From Mesostigma viride (lineage: Eukaryota; Streptophyta; Mesostigmatophyceae; Mesostigmatales; Mesostigmataceae): a stretch of DNA of 64,000 nt. The stretch's first letter is position 1, and every line of letters begins with the position of its first letter. The stretch spans positions 4,769,817 through 4,833,816 of the forward strand of contig RPFO01000310.1 of the NCBI GenBank assembly GCA_009746045.1. Direction: 5' to 3'. Shown here piece by piece: positions 1 through 10,365 of the stretch. The notes below the pieces were generated by a model that did no database searches, was not told the DNA's origin, and saw nothing but the letters and a program-made list of their open reading frames with translations. Made by a program: the position numbers and the translations under genes.

Positions 1-2458
1 TCGCTCGGCCGGTCGGCAGGAAGGAGATTGTGGCCAGATACCGGGAATTTTGGGATGTGGCCGTCATCATAACGAGGAACATCGCCTACCTTCTTAAAGC
101 CAAAAAACACGCCGCACATCTGAGGATTCCGAGAAAGGATATCAGTAATGGCAAGATCGACTTTCAGGAGATTCTGCTAAAAGAGAGCGAGGACAAGACG
201 GTGGGTTTGGCACTTTTGGCTCCGGAAGCGTTCAGGAAGTACGCTCCAAAAGTTGGATTACTCGAAGGGGGGTGAAGGAGGCGGCGATGAAGGGGCCGGT
301 GAAGGGGCTGGAGAAGGGGAAGGGGAAGGGGAAGGGACGGAGAAGAAGGAGAGGAGGCGAAGGAGGAGGAGGAGTGGGACGTGAAGTATGAGTGGCAGAG
401 TGTGGACTGGGGCCGTCGCCGGGTCTGGTTTTGCTGTCAGGACTAGACGGTGATGATGATGACAAGTCGCTCGTCAAGCAGGTGGCAGGCGAGGTTGCCT
501 CAGCTTCAGCCCGCCCCTTTCCCTTGGGCAGGTCCCTTCCGTGCCTGAGCCTGCTGAACTTGGCGAACATTTGGGGTGATAAGTGGAGTAACTTTCAGAG
601 AGGGTGGTGGGCGTTCGGTCCTTGCCCGAAGCTTCGACATTCCCCAACCGGGCGGGATGTACGATCATGTGCTGAAGGCTTGCGCCCACGAGTTTTTCTC
701 CAGGTTCGAACCGATGGTGATCGTGTTTGGTACCGAGACGGAGATTAAGGGGTTTCAAGAGATAGTGGAAAGGATCGGGAAAGGGAGTGAATTGTGGGAG
801 CGGCTTGAACAGGGGGAAGGTGATGGGGGGCCTAGGCTCGGAAGGGCGAAGAAGCGAAAAGCTTCCCACGAAGCTGGGGGATTGTCCGCCGTGGTGGAGA
901 GGGATGACCAACAGTTGTTGGAGGGAGGGGATGGAGGGGATGGAGGTCCGGCAGGAGGGTCTAACCGCGGAGAGACCCCCGTCGAGGTCAGAACGCAGCA
1001 GGCCGAACAGATGACGGGGCCTGAAGGTGATTCGGATCCGCCTGCGGCGAAGAAGCCCGCTTCTCAAGTGACTCGACGGGCAGTCGTGTCACTTGTTGAG
1101 GATGATGGAGGTGGGCCTTCCAAGCCTGCCGCGTCGCAGACCGTTTTTCAGGTTCCGAAGAAGCAGCTTCGGGTTCCCCCGCCGACTCTGCCCACCCCGG
1201 CGCCTCTGCCCACCCCGGCGCCTCTGCCCAGTTCTCAGGTACCGAAGAAGCAGCTTCGGGTTCCCCCGCCGACTCTGGCCATTTCTCAGGTACCGAAGAA
1301 GCAGCTTCGTAAGCCAGTTGTGGCAGTGGCTGATTCGGACGACGATGCTGAGGAGGAGGAGGAGGAGGACGACGACGATGCTGAGGAGGAGGAGGGGGAG
1401 GAGGAGGAGGAGGAGGAGGAGGAGCAGCACGTTGCTACCAAGAAATCCGCCAAGGGTGGGAAGGCTGCGGAGCACGTTGCTTCCAAGAAATCGGCCAAGG
1501 TGGGGAAGCCTCCCAAGCCTGCCCTGCCTCAGAAACGGCGTCGAAAAGCAGTTGTGCTTTCAGATTCGGACGATGAGGAGGCGAAGGAGGAGGAGGATGG
1601 CGGCGGAGAGGAGGAGGACGGGGGAAAGGGGCGCGTTCAGCTTCCAAGAAGCTACCCAAGACCGCGAAGACTGCCAAGGTTGCCGAGCCCGCCAAACCCG
1701 CCCCGGCGCCTGCCCCCCACCCCCAGACGGGGTCTACCTGCGAGCAGAGGTCGAAGGAAAAGGCCAAAAAGGGTAAGAAAAAATCTGCGAGTGAATTCTG
1801 GTATGTAGAGTGTTTTGATTTTTCACGGTTGGCAGTCCGATTTCTACTAACTCGATTTTAGTCATGCGTTGATGGCATGATCGGTTTGCTCGCAGGTAAT
1901 GAGGATGTGGAGCAGTTACTTCGCTTGGCTAATGTGGCGGTGGGCTTCGGACCAGCGGCTGTACATGCTGACACTTCCGGACGGGAGGAGCCTAAGGGGG
2001 CGGAAGACAGTCAGGCGGGCGATGAGGATGATGACAAGCCCACGTTGGAAATGAGACTTATGGACGGGGAAATGGGGTTCGGAGCACCAGAGGCCTTTTG
2101 GTGTGATGGGTGGACTTTAGCCATTATGCAAGCAGGGAACAAGGATACGGCTACGCCAATGTATGCCAAGCTAGAAGACGTCATGCTTTATGGGCAGGTG
2201 TCTGGATACGACACCAAGTGGAGGGACGTCGCATTTAAGTTTTTCGCTGAGGGGGAGAAGGGAGGGAAGTTGAAGAACAAGTTGTGGTGGATGCCGCTGG
2301 ACTACGCGATGAAGGTGGTAAAGCTGACGGATGGCAAGAGCTGGAAGGATGTGGAAGTCTGGGCGCCTGCAAAGGAGATCGATAAGAAGAGGAGGAACTC
2401 GAAAACGGAACAGCAGATCGCGGAAGCGAAATTACGGAAGAGGCCCTCGAAAGTGTGA
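1..2458 (+). CDS. Three-exon gene for an acidic/lysine-rich low-complexity protein, 5' end outside window
   Basis: I do not recognise the family. Exons 1-271, 599-1800 and 1896-2458 join in one frame. Intron 1 (272-598) runs from GGG|GTGAAG to AACTTTCAG, and the phase-2 codon is completed by base 599. Intron 2 (1801-1895) runs from GTATGT to CTCGCAG, phase 1, and contains a perfect TACTAAC branch motif near 1844. The frame is open from the first base, so the N-terminus is missing. Seen in the protein: a globular start, a region with three repeats of the VPKKQLR motif and proline-rich spacers (about 1150-1310), a long Asp/Glu run (about 1340-1430), two KKSAK repeats, and a tryptophan-containing C-terminal domain (about 2080-2360) ending in a basic tail. 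The acidic/basic make-up suggests a nuclear or chromatin-associated protein (inference). Intron 1 is rich in GGGGAA repeats. An alternative frame around 1630-1800 also reads as Lys/Ala/Pro-rich protein, so a frameshift there is possible. Confidence 0.6.
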
Positions 2459-2725
2459 GGGAAAGTTAGCACTTGGACATGCGCTGGCAATGCTCGTCCT
2501 ATGGTTAATACAAAGGTTAGGATGATGTCGAGTCTCTCCACGTAAAATTTACATGAATTACTAACTTTCAAGCCTCTCGATGTGGAATGTACGCTCAAAT
2601 TGACATGAATTAAGCATTATGACACCAAATTAGCTCGAAAATACGCGATCGGACGCCAAATTCGCGCGAAAAAAAGATATCGGACGATTGAAACTAGCGT
2701 TTTTTTCTTGCAAAATGCGCCAAAA
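2459..2725. other. Intergenic, no feature seen
   Basis: AT-richer sequence after the stop codon of the first gene. I see no ORF, RNA gene or clear repeat. It ends where the decayed copia fragment begins. Confidence 0.5.
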
Positions 2726-3075
2726 ATGACCCCATTCCGCGTGGGACCACCCTTGGCGGTGCTTGCTCGGTTGCCAGATGACTTGATGTGCTCTCTTTCC
2801 CGCAATGTCATGTGTAAGTACATTTCTGCCTCCCCTGGGTTGGTCTTACATGGGGTGGACTATGAGCGGCCTATTCACTTGTCCGCGTATTGTGATATAT
2901 AGCAGTTTGGATAGTGCTAATACCTCTAAGCTCCGTGGGCGCTGTGCCGCTGTGGTGCTTTTGAGTAATTCTGCCACTGTCCATGTCCCTGAATCTTCCC
3001 CTTCACCCTTTGCGTACGGTTTTCTCGCTTACATCGGCAGGTGTATGTGGGTAGTGACACTGCAGAGGCTCGTGC
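2726..3075 (+). pseudogene. Decayed copia pol fragment (RT end / RNase H start)
   Basis: Translated pieces match the same part of the intact copia pol at 23690-23990: the ARLPDD motif, then SLDSANTSKLRGR where the intact copies have SSMDSRQVSKVRGR, then GSDTAEARA where they have SSDVAECRA. The reading frame changes several times and stops occur, so this is a relic. It is a different, older family from elements A, B and E. It continues at 3587 after an interruption. Confidence 0.7.
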
Positions 3076-3080
3076 AGTAA

Positions 3081-3580
3081 TTAGAATATGAACGACCGAC
3101 TTGGTACAATGCTTGAGAACACAGAGTGCTGAGAGCAATGAATTGCTTGGTTCATTAGAAAATAGGTTTACCCTTTATCAACGTTCCTCTCACTGGCTGC
3201 GCCGCCAGTGACCGTTGGGTGCAGACCGTTGGCCCGAGGCCGCACGATGACAGGTAGCAGTCTAGTCACTGCATCGTGTGATCACAGATCAATGCACGCT
3301 GCAGTACGGTCCCTATCTAGGATACTCTAGTACCGTCCAATGACAGGACACTACGTATACTGGGTACTGACATCTGTCACGTACCCCAGTACCCAAAGTA
3401 CCTATCTAGGGAAACGTATGCGACTCGACTAGCATTCCTATCTGCATAGCCCACGTGGTATTTATATTCACATACCAACGTAGGTTTACAAGGCTTATTC
3501 ATACGTTGTATTCACAATGCCTTTGAGACTTAGTCTACAGCAAAGCATGGAGACTAACTCGTGCCTTCTGCGAGACTGCT
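3081..3580. mobile_element. Probable ~0.5-kb insertion inside the decayed copia RNase H
   Basis: The RNase H homology stops after the GSDTAEARA segment near 3075 and resumes near 3583 (TAEELMYF..., then TDSQS and SDALTKL). The roughly 500 bp between has no coding signal and no resemblance to pol. Length and position suggest a solo LTR or small element, but I could not fix its ends or a target duplication. Confidence 0.45.
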
Positions 3581-3586
3581 GAGGAG

Positions 3587-3945
3587 TTGATGTATTTCCG
3601 TGCGGTTCTTCGGTGGTGTTTGAAGTTTTGCCGTGTCATTCCACAGGTTGATACCACCATCTCCACGGATTCGCAGTCGCCGATTGACTTAATTTTGGCT
3701 GATCCTTATGCGCGCACGCGCAAGCTCGACTTCCTTCGTGCCAAAGAATATAGTGATGCTGTTTCGCTGTACCATGTTCACGACAATGATAACATTTCAG
3801 ATGCTTTGACCAAGCTGTATGCCAAGGCTAGGCCTCAGTATGACCAGCTTCGTCTAGTTCAGGCGTTGTCCCTGTCTGATTTCAGGGTTACATCTTGCCC
3901 TGACTCATGTGTGTTCTCACTCTTTTCTGAATTTCCTATTTATAA
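3587..3945 (+). pseudogene. Decayed copia pol fragment (RNase H C-terminus)
   Basis: The reading frame contains STDSQS, RTRKLDFL and ISDALTKL. These align with KTDSMG, RSRDLDYL and PADALTKL at the end of element A pol (24087-24240) and with the end of element E pol. It is the continuation of the fragment at 2726-3075. Element T1 begins immediately downstream and cuts off the rest. Confidence 0.75.
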
Positions 3946-4242
3946 GGGGAGGGGACATGCCTAAAGGGCACTTTTCTGGAAACCATACCTATGCATGTGC
4001 TAAAAATCCAATGATGATTGGGGACCATAAATATGATTTTAAAAAAATTTTCCAGCCACTTGGGGGGGGTACTAGCCCCCACCATACACCGGTAACGCGC
4101 TAAAAATAGAAATAGACGCTATTTTAGTCACATTTTCCCTATGACAATGGGCAAACATATTGGGACCAAATCATATATTCCCGCATAGTTCCCCCACTTT
4201 TTAGAAATTCTACCTAGTTGGGACCAAGAAATAAGCATGTTT

Positions 4243-5756
4243 AGTTAACGTAAAGGATTTACGTTAGATGGATAGAGATTGTTACGCTCTTTCCAGCGGC
4301 ACCTTGAACGCCTCATTTGGTTAAGGAACGTAAAAGTTATGACGTTTCCTAGGCTGTGCCGACAGTACCCGGCGCGCCACTGTGGGCGCGTACGGACACA
4401 GGATGTACAAGTGTCACTTTGATAGTCCGCAGGACGTTGACAGGACTTGTACAGGACTTGATGGTCAATTGATAGGTAGGCGTGCTGTAGCGCGCCAGGA
4501 CCTATGAGACAATTGATGCTGAGTAATGTACGGATAGGTCCACAGGACTAGCCGTATGGACAATTGATAGATCTGCGCGCCAAAGGCGTGCCAGAGTCCG
4601 TGTAATCAATTGATTGACAGTTCAGCTGTGACAGTACAGCTGAATACTTGGACGCGTCCCTAGCAAGCTATATGTGTGACTTGGTCGCACCGGGACGCTA
4701 GCTCTTGCGTGCACGCTCTCTTGGCACAACGACCCTGTCGTCTGTGCTACGTGCAGTCTCGGACTTGACGTGACTTACGTCTGTGTTTGCTTGTTATAAT
4801 AAAGGCAACTTTCCTGCAAGAGCCATGGATTCCCTCGGTGGTAAACTCTCACTCAACTCGTATTACAATCTTCGTACCAAGAAAAATGCCGGACTCAATG
4901 GAGTTCCGCATTCCGAGGGATTCTGAAATTTTGGGCAGTCCAGCGGACATCGCCGAATCTCCGGCTGGTCCTTCAACGACTCCTGTTCGTGAAGATCGTC
5001 CGGTTCTTAATCCGGCGTGGCAGCGTGTTGTTGACCAGGCGGTAGCGTCCAGTGCGGAGCTACGCGCTCAGCAGCAAGAACTGCTGCAAAACCTACGACT
5101 GCCGCCCCCGCCTCCGCAACCTTCGATTGTTTCGGGGTTTCGCGATTACCTTGATTCCATTCGCGCTTTGCTCGCGGACTTCGAGGTCCATACCCGGGCG
5201 GGGTTGCAAGCGCCCAGCGCGGTTGCCGAGGTCTCTGAGGAGATCGACAACGCGGTTTCATCGCTTACAGGTTACCAGCGCAATCTCGCTAACTGGCTGT
5301 CGGTTCGTTCGGGCGTCATTCCGACGATTACGACCAACCTGTTTCAAGACCTTGCGATTCTGCAGTTGCTGTCGCGAGGCTTCCGGACGCGTGAGCGGCA
5401 ATTGCTGCTCAATCTTGTCGCGTTCTTGTCTGCATTGCGAGAGTGGGCGCCGGACGGGTGGGATTTTCTAACGATTCTTACCAACCCGCTCCGCATCGTC
5501 ACCCGCCGCCGTCGTCGCCGCATTGATCCGGTGACGGGACGTCGGTTGGACCCCATCGTCATCGAAACACCGGTGACGATTGAGGTTGGGCAAGGCCAGG
5601 ACGCGCCTGCGCCTGTCGCCAACGATCCAATTTACGACTACGACTACTGCGATTTTCGTGGTCTCGACTGAATTCGGCATGGTGGCGCGGTCGGCACCGG
5701 GGCAGGCGGCTTTTTGACAGATTGTACATATCTACCTGTCTTTTGTTTTCCAGACT
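4243..5756 (+). mobile_element. Element G: one copia-type LTR plus one ORF, complete insertion with 5-bp TSD
   Basis: Inserted in T1 with TGTTT on both sides (4238-4242, 5757-5761). The uninterrupted sequence survives in T2 (reverse strand, about 23130-23150), which proves the boundaries. It begins AGTTAACG and ends CCAGACT. The first ~627 bp (4243-4869) are homologous to the LTRs of elements A and B. Then comes an intact ORF homologous to the extra ORF ahead of gag in A and B. There is no gag, no pol and no second LTR. The right end corresponds to a point just before gag in A (near 17243). It is therefore a non-autonomous derivative that moved as a unit. Confidence 0.8.
4886..5671 (+). CDS. 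Unrecognised 261-aa protein of element G (ORF1 family)
   Basis: The only ORF of G. The start was chosen at the ATG beginning MPDSMEF because elements A and B begin MPNSEEF at the same place, just after the LTR and an adenine-rich leader. It is homologous over its length to the ORFs at 16396-17105 (A) and 32447-33161 (B). Conserved features: a proline-rich N-terminal third, a helical core with SSLTGYQRNL, TNLFQDLA and RGxRxRERQ motifs, a basic stretch (here a run of arginines near residue 230), and a C-terminus with YCDFRGLD. No signal peptide, zinc knuckle or retroviral-type domain is visible. This copy is intact, while A and B each carry a 1-nt frameshift. Function unknown. Conservation in three elements and survival in a non-autonomous one argue that it is used (inference). 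Confidence 0.8.
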   Translation: MPDSMEFRIPRDSEILGSPADIAESPAGPSTTPVREDRPVLNPAWQRVVDQAVASSAELRAQQQELLQNLRLPPPPPQPSIVSGFRDYLDSIRALLADFEVHTRAGLQAPSAVAEVSEEIDNAVSSLTGYQRNLANWLSVRSGVIPTITTNLFQDLAILQLLSRGFRTRERQLLLNLVAFLSALREWAPDGWDFLTILTNPLRIVTRRRRRRIDPVTGRRLDPIVIETPVTIEVGQGQDAPAPVANDPIYDYDYCDFRGLD

Positions 5757-7495
5757 TGTTTACTCACGTTGATGGATTTCCCGCAAAACAGGTACTTTTT
5801 TAATCAAAAAAAAAAATCAAATCATAAACGCATCATATCATGCTCCACCATATATTTCCAAAGATTACAGGTGGGGGGACATGCAGCCCCAAATTTTCAG
5901 GTCATTCTGACAAGCGCAGCTCTAGTTGATGGATTTCCTAGGTAGCCACCTGTGACGAAGCTAAGGGAGGTTTTTAAGTGTATCTTACCACATAAACACC
6001 CCTTAATGCATCCAAACCATGCAAAAACTGGCCAAACCACATGCTGCCAAACTCTGCACGTATGGTACCTCCCATGTTCAAGGTTTGACGCCATTCTGAC
6101 AAGAACTGCCCAAGTTACAACCATTCCAAGACGGCCACCCATGTAGACACTACAAGGAAAATAGAGTAACCATTCAGCCACACTAGCACCTCCTTCATCA
6201 AAGACATCTGCAAACTGACCAAAGCACACATAATTAACTCTTGCATGCTGACGGCAACGCATGCTCAACGTGGGGGGTCATTGTGACAAGAACTACTCAA
6301 GTTGATGGGTTTCCTATATGACCACCTGACAAGGCGCTAAGGACCACTCAGTAAGTTAGTAACCCCACGGTGCCACTTAATAATATGCCATCCAACATGC
6401 ACCAAAACCATGCTGAGTATGTTTACAATGTGCGAAGGGGTGGCCAGTGGCCACGCACCTCATATGTCTTCATCATCCCTCCAGCATGGCCAGCCTTGTA
6501 AATATGTTCATAGCCTTCTTGACGATGGTAGCCCTAATTACATGCCTAACTTAGCAGCATTTCCTATGTTTCTCCTAGGTTAGAGTGTAAGGTTGATGAC
6601 AACCATAATCAACTCAACAACACCTCCTAAACTGTCCTCCCCGGCATGGATGAGAAACCAGTGGGACTATGGAGGGCAAGGAACCAAGTAGGAACATGGT
6701 ATATATAGCTTGCATGCAGTCATGCATGTCAACCATGGTTGGCTCAGCACATGGTAGTCTTGTCACATCATCATAACAAAGGAAAGCTGAAACAACCATT
6801 GGTGCCAGCTATCTACATGCAGTCACACAAATGCAATATCTCCAACATCATCACTAAAACACTTCCATCCCTGCACGATAAAATGCAAAGAAACCATTGG
6901 CGGCCCTTCAGCGCATGAGCGCTGTGATGCCGCTGCGAAGAGAGGGTGCGTCACTCTCACACAACAAGAAGCGTCCATACGCACAGCATCCTTGCCGGAA
7001 CACGTTTTATGACGTTTCAGACACGCACTGCGCAGGTCTGAACAATTACTTATACCGATAATGGCCGAAAATCTGGCAAAAAGCACCAGCTCGGTTTAGA
7101 ACTCGATGCAACCGATATTAACGCCTGCTTCACGGTCAGAACAACCCCCAAAACCGCGATTTTACAGCCGCTATCATGAATTCTATTTCATTCCGCGCGA
7201 CCAAAAAATTCAGATTACCCCCCATGCCGATGGCATAAAAAAACAACAGCGATATTATTGTAAACCAGCTGATTTCCGCCACAAACTAACATCATAAACT
7301 CATCGTCTTTTAGATTAATTCGAGTAAAATTTTTGCATTTCGCCTGCCCTAGTGTGGTAGTTTCGCCTGAACGCAGTCGCCATGGCCACTTCCGCAAGGG
7401 GTGCGCGCACCATGCACGTGAAATTTATGACCTTCGGTTCCGGCGCGAATTTTTTGGCGCCAAAAAATTCGGGCATGTCCCGTACGTCCTCTTAA

Positions 7496-8083
7496 AATTG
7501 GCATTGACCATGGCCTTGATGCTTCTCTCTGCGGGAGAGTTGCATACTATGTAATGGGCTCTTGTCTGGGTTTTCACCCGTTGATGCTTGGCGGTGGCCG
7601 GCCGGCATACTCTGTTTCCGGTTTTCCCCAGTGTGGTACGATGAATAAATGACTTGCCATCATGATGTGTGTCTTGCACATGCATACCATGTTCATGCGA
7701 CCGCTATCAAGGAGACAACCAGCGCAGGCCAGAAATCGGGAGAATCCGGACCATGGTAGCTCGAGCCTGCCGTTATCTTGTCCGCGTGTTAGAGTCGTTC
7801 AGGATGATGAAGATGAATGGTGATTGAAATGTGTATCCTTGTGCATTGAAATTATGGCTGGCTTACGTGTAGAGCGACTAGATGACCTAGACGGTGGGGC
7901 CGGAAACAGCATGCTTGATCAGGGCGTGTGTTTCGAGCCTAACTGGCCGGGAGTGTCTAGTGGTGAGCATGCACCATTGCTGCGATCGCTCTCCCACCAT
8001 TTACGAGGAAATACCCGCAAATGGAAAACCACTGAAAAGGTAGCTAGTCAGTCATCACGTTAGCCATGCCATGATTCCAACAA
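7496..8083. other. Unassigned sequence between T1 and the palindromic element
   Basis: No reading frame with recognisable homology. It may be remains of the older copia element that T1 interrupted. Nothing else seen. Confidence 0.4.
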
Positions 8084-8088
8084 GACTT

Positions 8089-9178
8089 AGTTAGGTTAAT
8101 ATTGTGCGGAAACCTTTTTGCCACTTGGGCTACTCAGGTTCCGCACAATATTACCGGCGATAACCACTCGCCGGACACTCAAGTTCACGACGTCGTGAAC
8201 TTGAGTGTCCGGCGAGTGGTTATCGCCGGTAATATTGTGCGGAACCTGAGTAGCCCAAGTGGCAAAAAGGTTTCCGCACAATATTAACCTAACTAAAACC
8301 TAGCCTCTTGGGGCGAGGACGAATCACTAGGCTCGGAACACCCGTATGCATGAATATGATCGAATATAAGCATCTCGTTGGTGCAAATATCGATATGAAT
8401 ATGATCGAATATGAGCATCTCCTTGGTGCGCATATGATTAGAGCCGGGTGCCAAATCGGAACGAATTATTCCCCCAAATAATCCGCTTCCGAGTGGATTC
8501 GAACCTGCGCCCCGCAAGGATCCAGGTCTTAGTTAGGTTAATATTGTGCGGAAACCTTTTTGCCACTTGGGCTACTCAGGTTCCGCACAATATTACCGGC
8601 GATAACCACTCGCCGGACACTCAAGTTCACGACGTCGTGAACTTGAGTGTCCGGCGAGTGGTTATCGCCGGTAATATTGTGCGGAACCTGAGTAGCCCAA
8701 GTGGCAAAAAGGTTTCCGCACAATATTAACCTAACTAAGACCTGGATCCTTGCGGGGCGCAGGTTCGAATCCACTCGGAAGCGGATTATTTGGGGGAATA
8801 ATTCGTTCCGATTTGGCACCCGGCTCTAATCATATGCGCACCAAGGAGATGCTCATATTCGATCATATTCATATCGATATTTGCACCAACGAGATGCTTA
8901 TATTCGATCATATTCATGCATACGGGTGTTCCGAGCCTAGTGATTCGTCCTCGCCCCAAGAGGCTAGGTTTTAGTTAGGTTAATATTGTGCGGAAACCTT
9001 TTTGCCACTTGGGCTACTCAGGTTCCGCACAATATTACCGGCGATAACCACTCGCCGGACACTCAAGTTCACGACGTCGTGAACTTGAGTGTCCGGCGAG
9101 TGGTTATCGCCGGTAATATTGTGCGGAACCTGAGTAGCCCAAGTGGCAAAAAGGTTTCCGCACAATATTAACCTAACT
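8089..9178. mobile_element. Perfect 1,090-bp palindromic foldback element, copy P1
   Basis: Flanked by GACTT on both sides (8084-8088, 9179-9183). It begins AGTTAGG and ends CCTAACT, and by reading it is symmetric base for base about 8633/8634. Within it, a ~208-bp unit that is itself a perfect palindrome (centre GACGTC) occurs three times, at 8089-8294, at about 8531-8736 and at about 8973-9178, separated by a ~234-bp spacer and its exact reverse complement. ORFs appear identically on both strands only because of the symmetry and should not be called genes. A second, rearranged copy is at 26048-27343. It has the form of a foldback or giant hairpin element. No transposase is encoded. Confidence 0.85.
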
Positions 9179-9183
9179 GACTT

Positions 9184-10290
9184 CCAATTGGTGTTGTTTC
9201 CCAACAAGACTTTGCCACTACTAGGATTGTGAAGTCGGTGACTGGGATGCGGCCGTACCGATCATCTTTAGCCCCTAAACCGTCCTCGTGCCGATTTTCG
9301 ACCACGAGTTTTACTCATGACTCGAAATCGGCACGAGTTTGTGCGCCCTGTAGGGATCTGGCGGGAAGGTTTTTTCGGGAAAAAATTGGACCAACGGAAA
9401 GATCTAGATTCACTCTATCCGTAGCACACTTGTCTGATCATATCTGACAACCGGACCATGGTGGAAACCCTGGTCAAAGTCAAGGGGGTCCCTGGTGCAA
9501 GAGTTTTGCACCAGTTTTGCACCACTTATAACTAGTTATTTTTAGCACCATCTGGTGAGTCCCTGGGAAAATTTTAATTTTTTGTGTTGGTATGCCATCC
9601 TAATTAGTAAATCTATCTACAAAACCAACCCCAGGGTCAAACCATTAAGGAAAGGTGTCTATCATGCAGATAAGGGTGTCACTGTGCACACTCAGCGTAC
9701 CCCCCTGAGGGGGGGGGGCTATTTATAGAGCAGGGGGGCCTAGTACTGGGACCACCCACTATACCCCCAGGTGGGCCCTCATATGGGTATGCTTGGTTCC
9801 TAGTATGGTATGGAAATAATAATCAGGCTGAATGGGGGCACTTGTGGCGTAGCGTGCAACTGGTGACTCATTCTAGGTACGAGTCAGAGACGGTTGAGGG
9901 GTTAGTACATCCCTGTCCGTACCGACTCACAAAGAAAAAGAAGTCGGAGTTGTACTGTGTAGTTCTACTCAGTACCATAAATCCTAGTGTGGACGCCGCG
10001 CCGTCAGCATCTTTGCTGCGCCGGAATCTTGTGAACGGCATCTAGCGTCGCGCCGATCGAGGAATCTCGGACTTTAAGCAAGTCCAATGCACGATGATAA
10101 GTTAATGAGAAGTAAATGCAACGTGACGGGCGGACGAGGTAGCCGCCTAGCTGCGTGTTCCTCTGCGTAGCACCAAAGCACTTGCCTCTCGACGAAGAGC
10201 GTTGATATCCAAAACACATTATCTCTTTAGTCCGGCGGACTATGAAAGCGAGCTATCGAAAGTCCCAAACGAATACTGACAAATGACTTT
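9184..10290. other. No gene recognised
   Basis: Short ORFs only, none with recognisable content. There are short inverted G/C runs near 9700-9720. I see no RNA gene or mobile element. Confidence 0.4.
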
Positions 10291-10365
10291 CGACTTAATT
10301 ATTGAAGGCATTGTTACGCCCATACAAAGGTCTGGGCCGTAACAAGCGCCGGGAGATCTCCCGGT

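Larger units (their letters stand above)
3946..7491 (-). mobile_element. TTAA-type DNA element, copy T1, interrupted by element G
   Basis: Inverted relative to copy T2 (21146-23432), with which it shares most of its length. Its ends are GGGGAGGGGACATGCC on the left and, read inward from the right, a diverged version ending CGGGACATGCC. The right end abuts TTAA at 7492-7495 and the left end abuts ATAA at 3942-3945, one base off TTAA. TTAA target duplication is the hallmark of piggyBac-type transposons, though no transposase remains. Without G the element is about 2.0 kb. A 24-bp perfect palindrome centred on GGCGCC lies just inside the right end (7448-7471), as in T2. T1 lacks about 280 bp that T2 has after 21600. 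No convincing ORF is seen. Confidence 0.75.

Noticed and set aside
576-1808. Frameshift at 1620-1630 in the acidic protein gene
   Set aside because: An alternative Lys/Ala-rich frame exists, but the unshifted frame joins both flanking exons in phase through consensus splice sites, so no frameshift is needed. Kept only as an alternative.
8096-9207. ORFs of 61-93 aa repeated on both strands (MCGNLFATW... family)
   Set aside because: They are identical on both strands because the DNA is a palindrome. The same peptide from both strands is a symmetry artefact, not a gene family.
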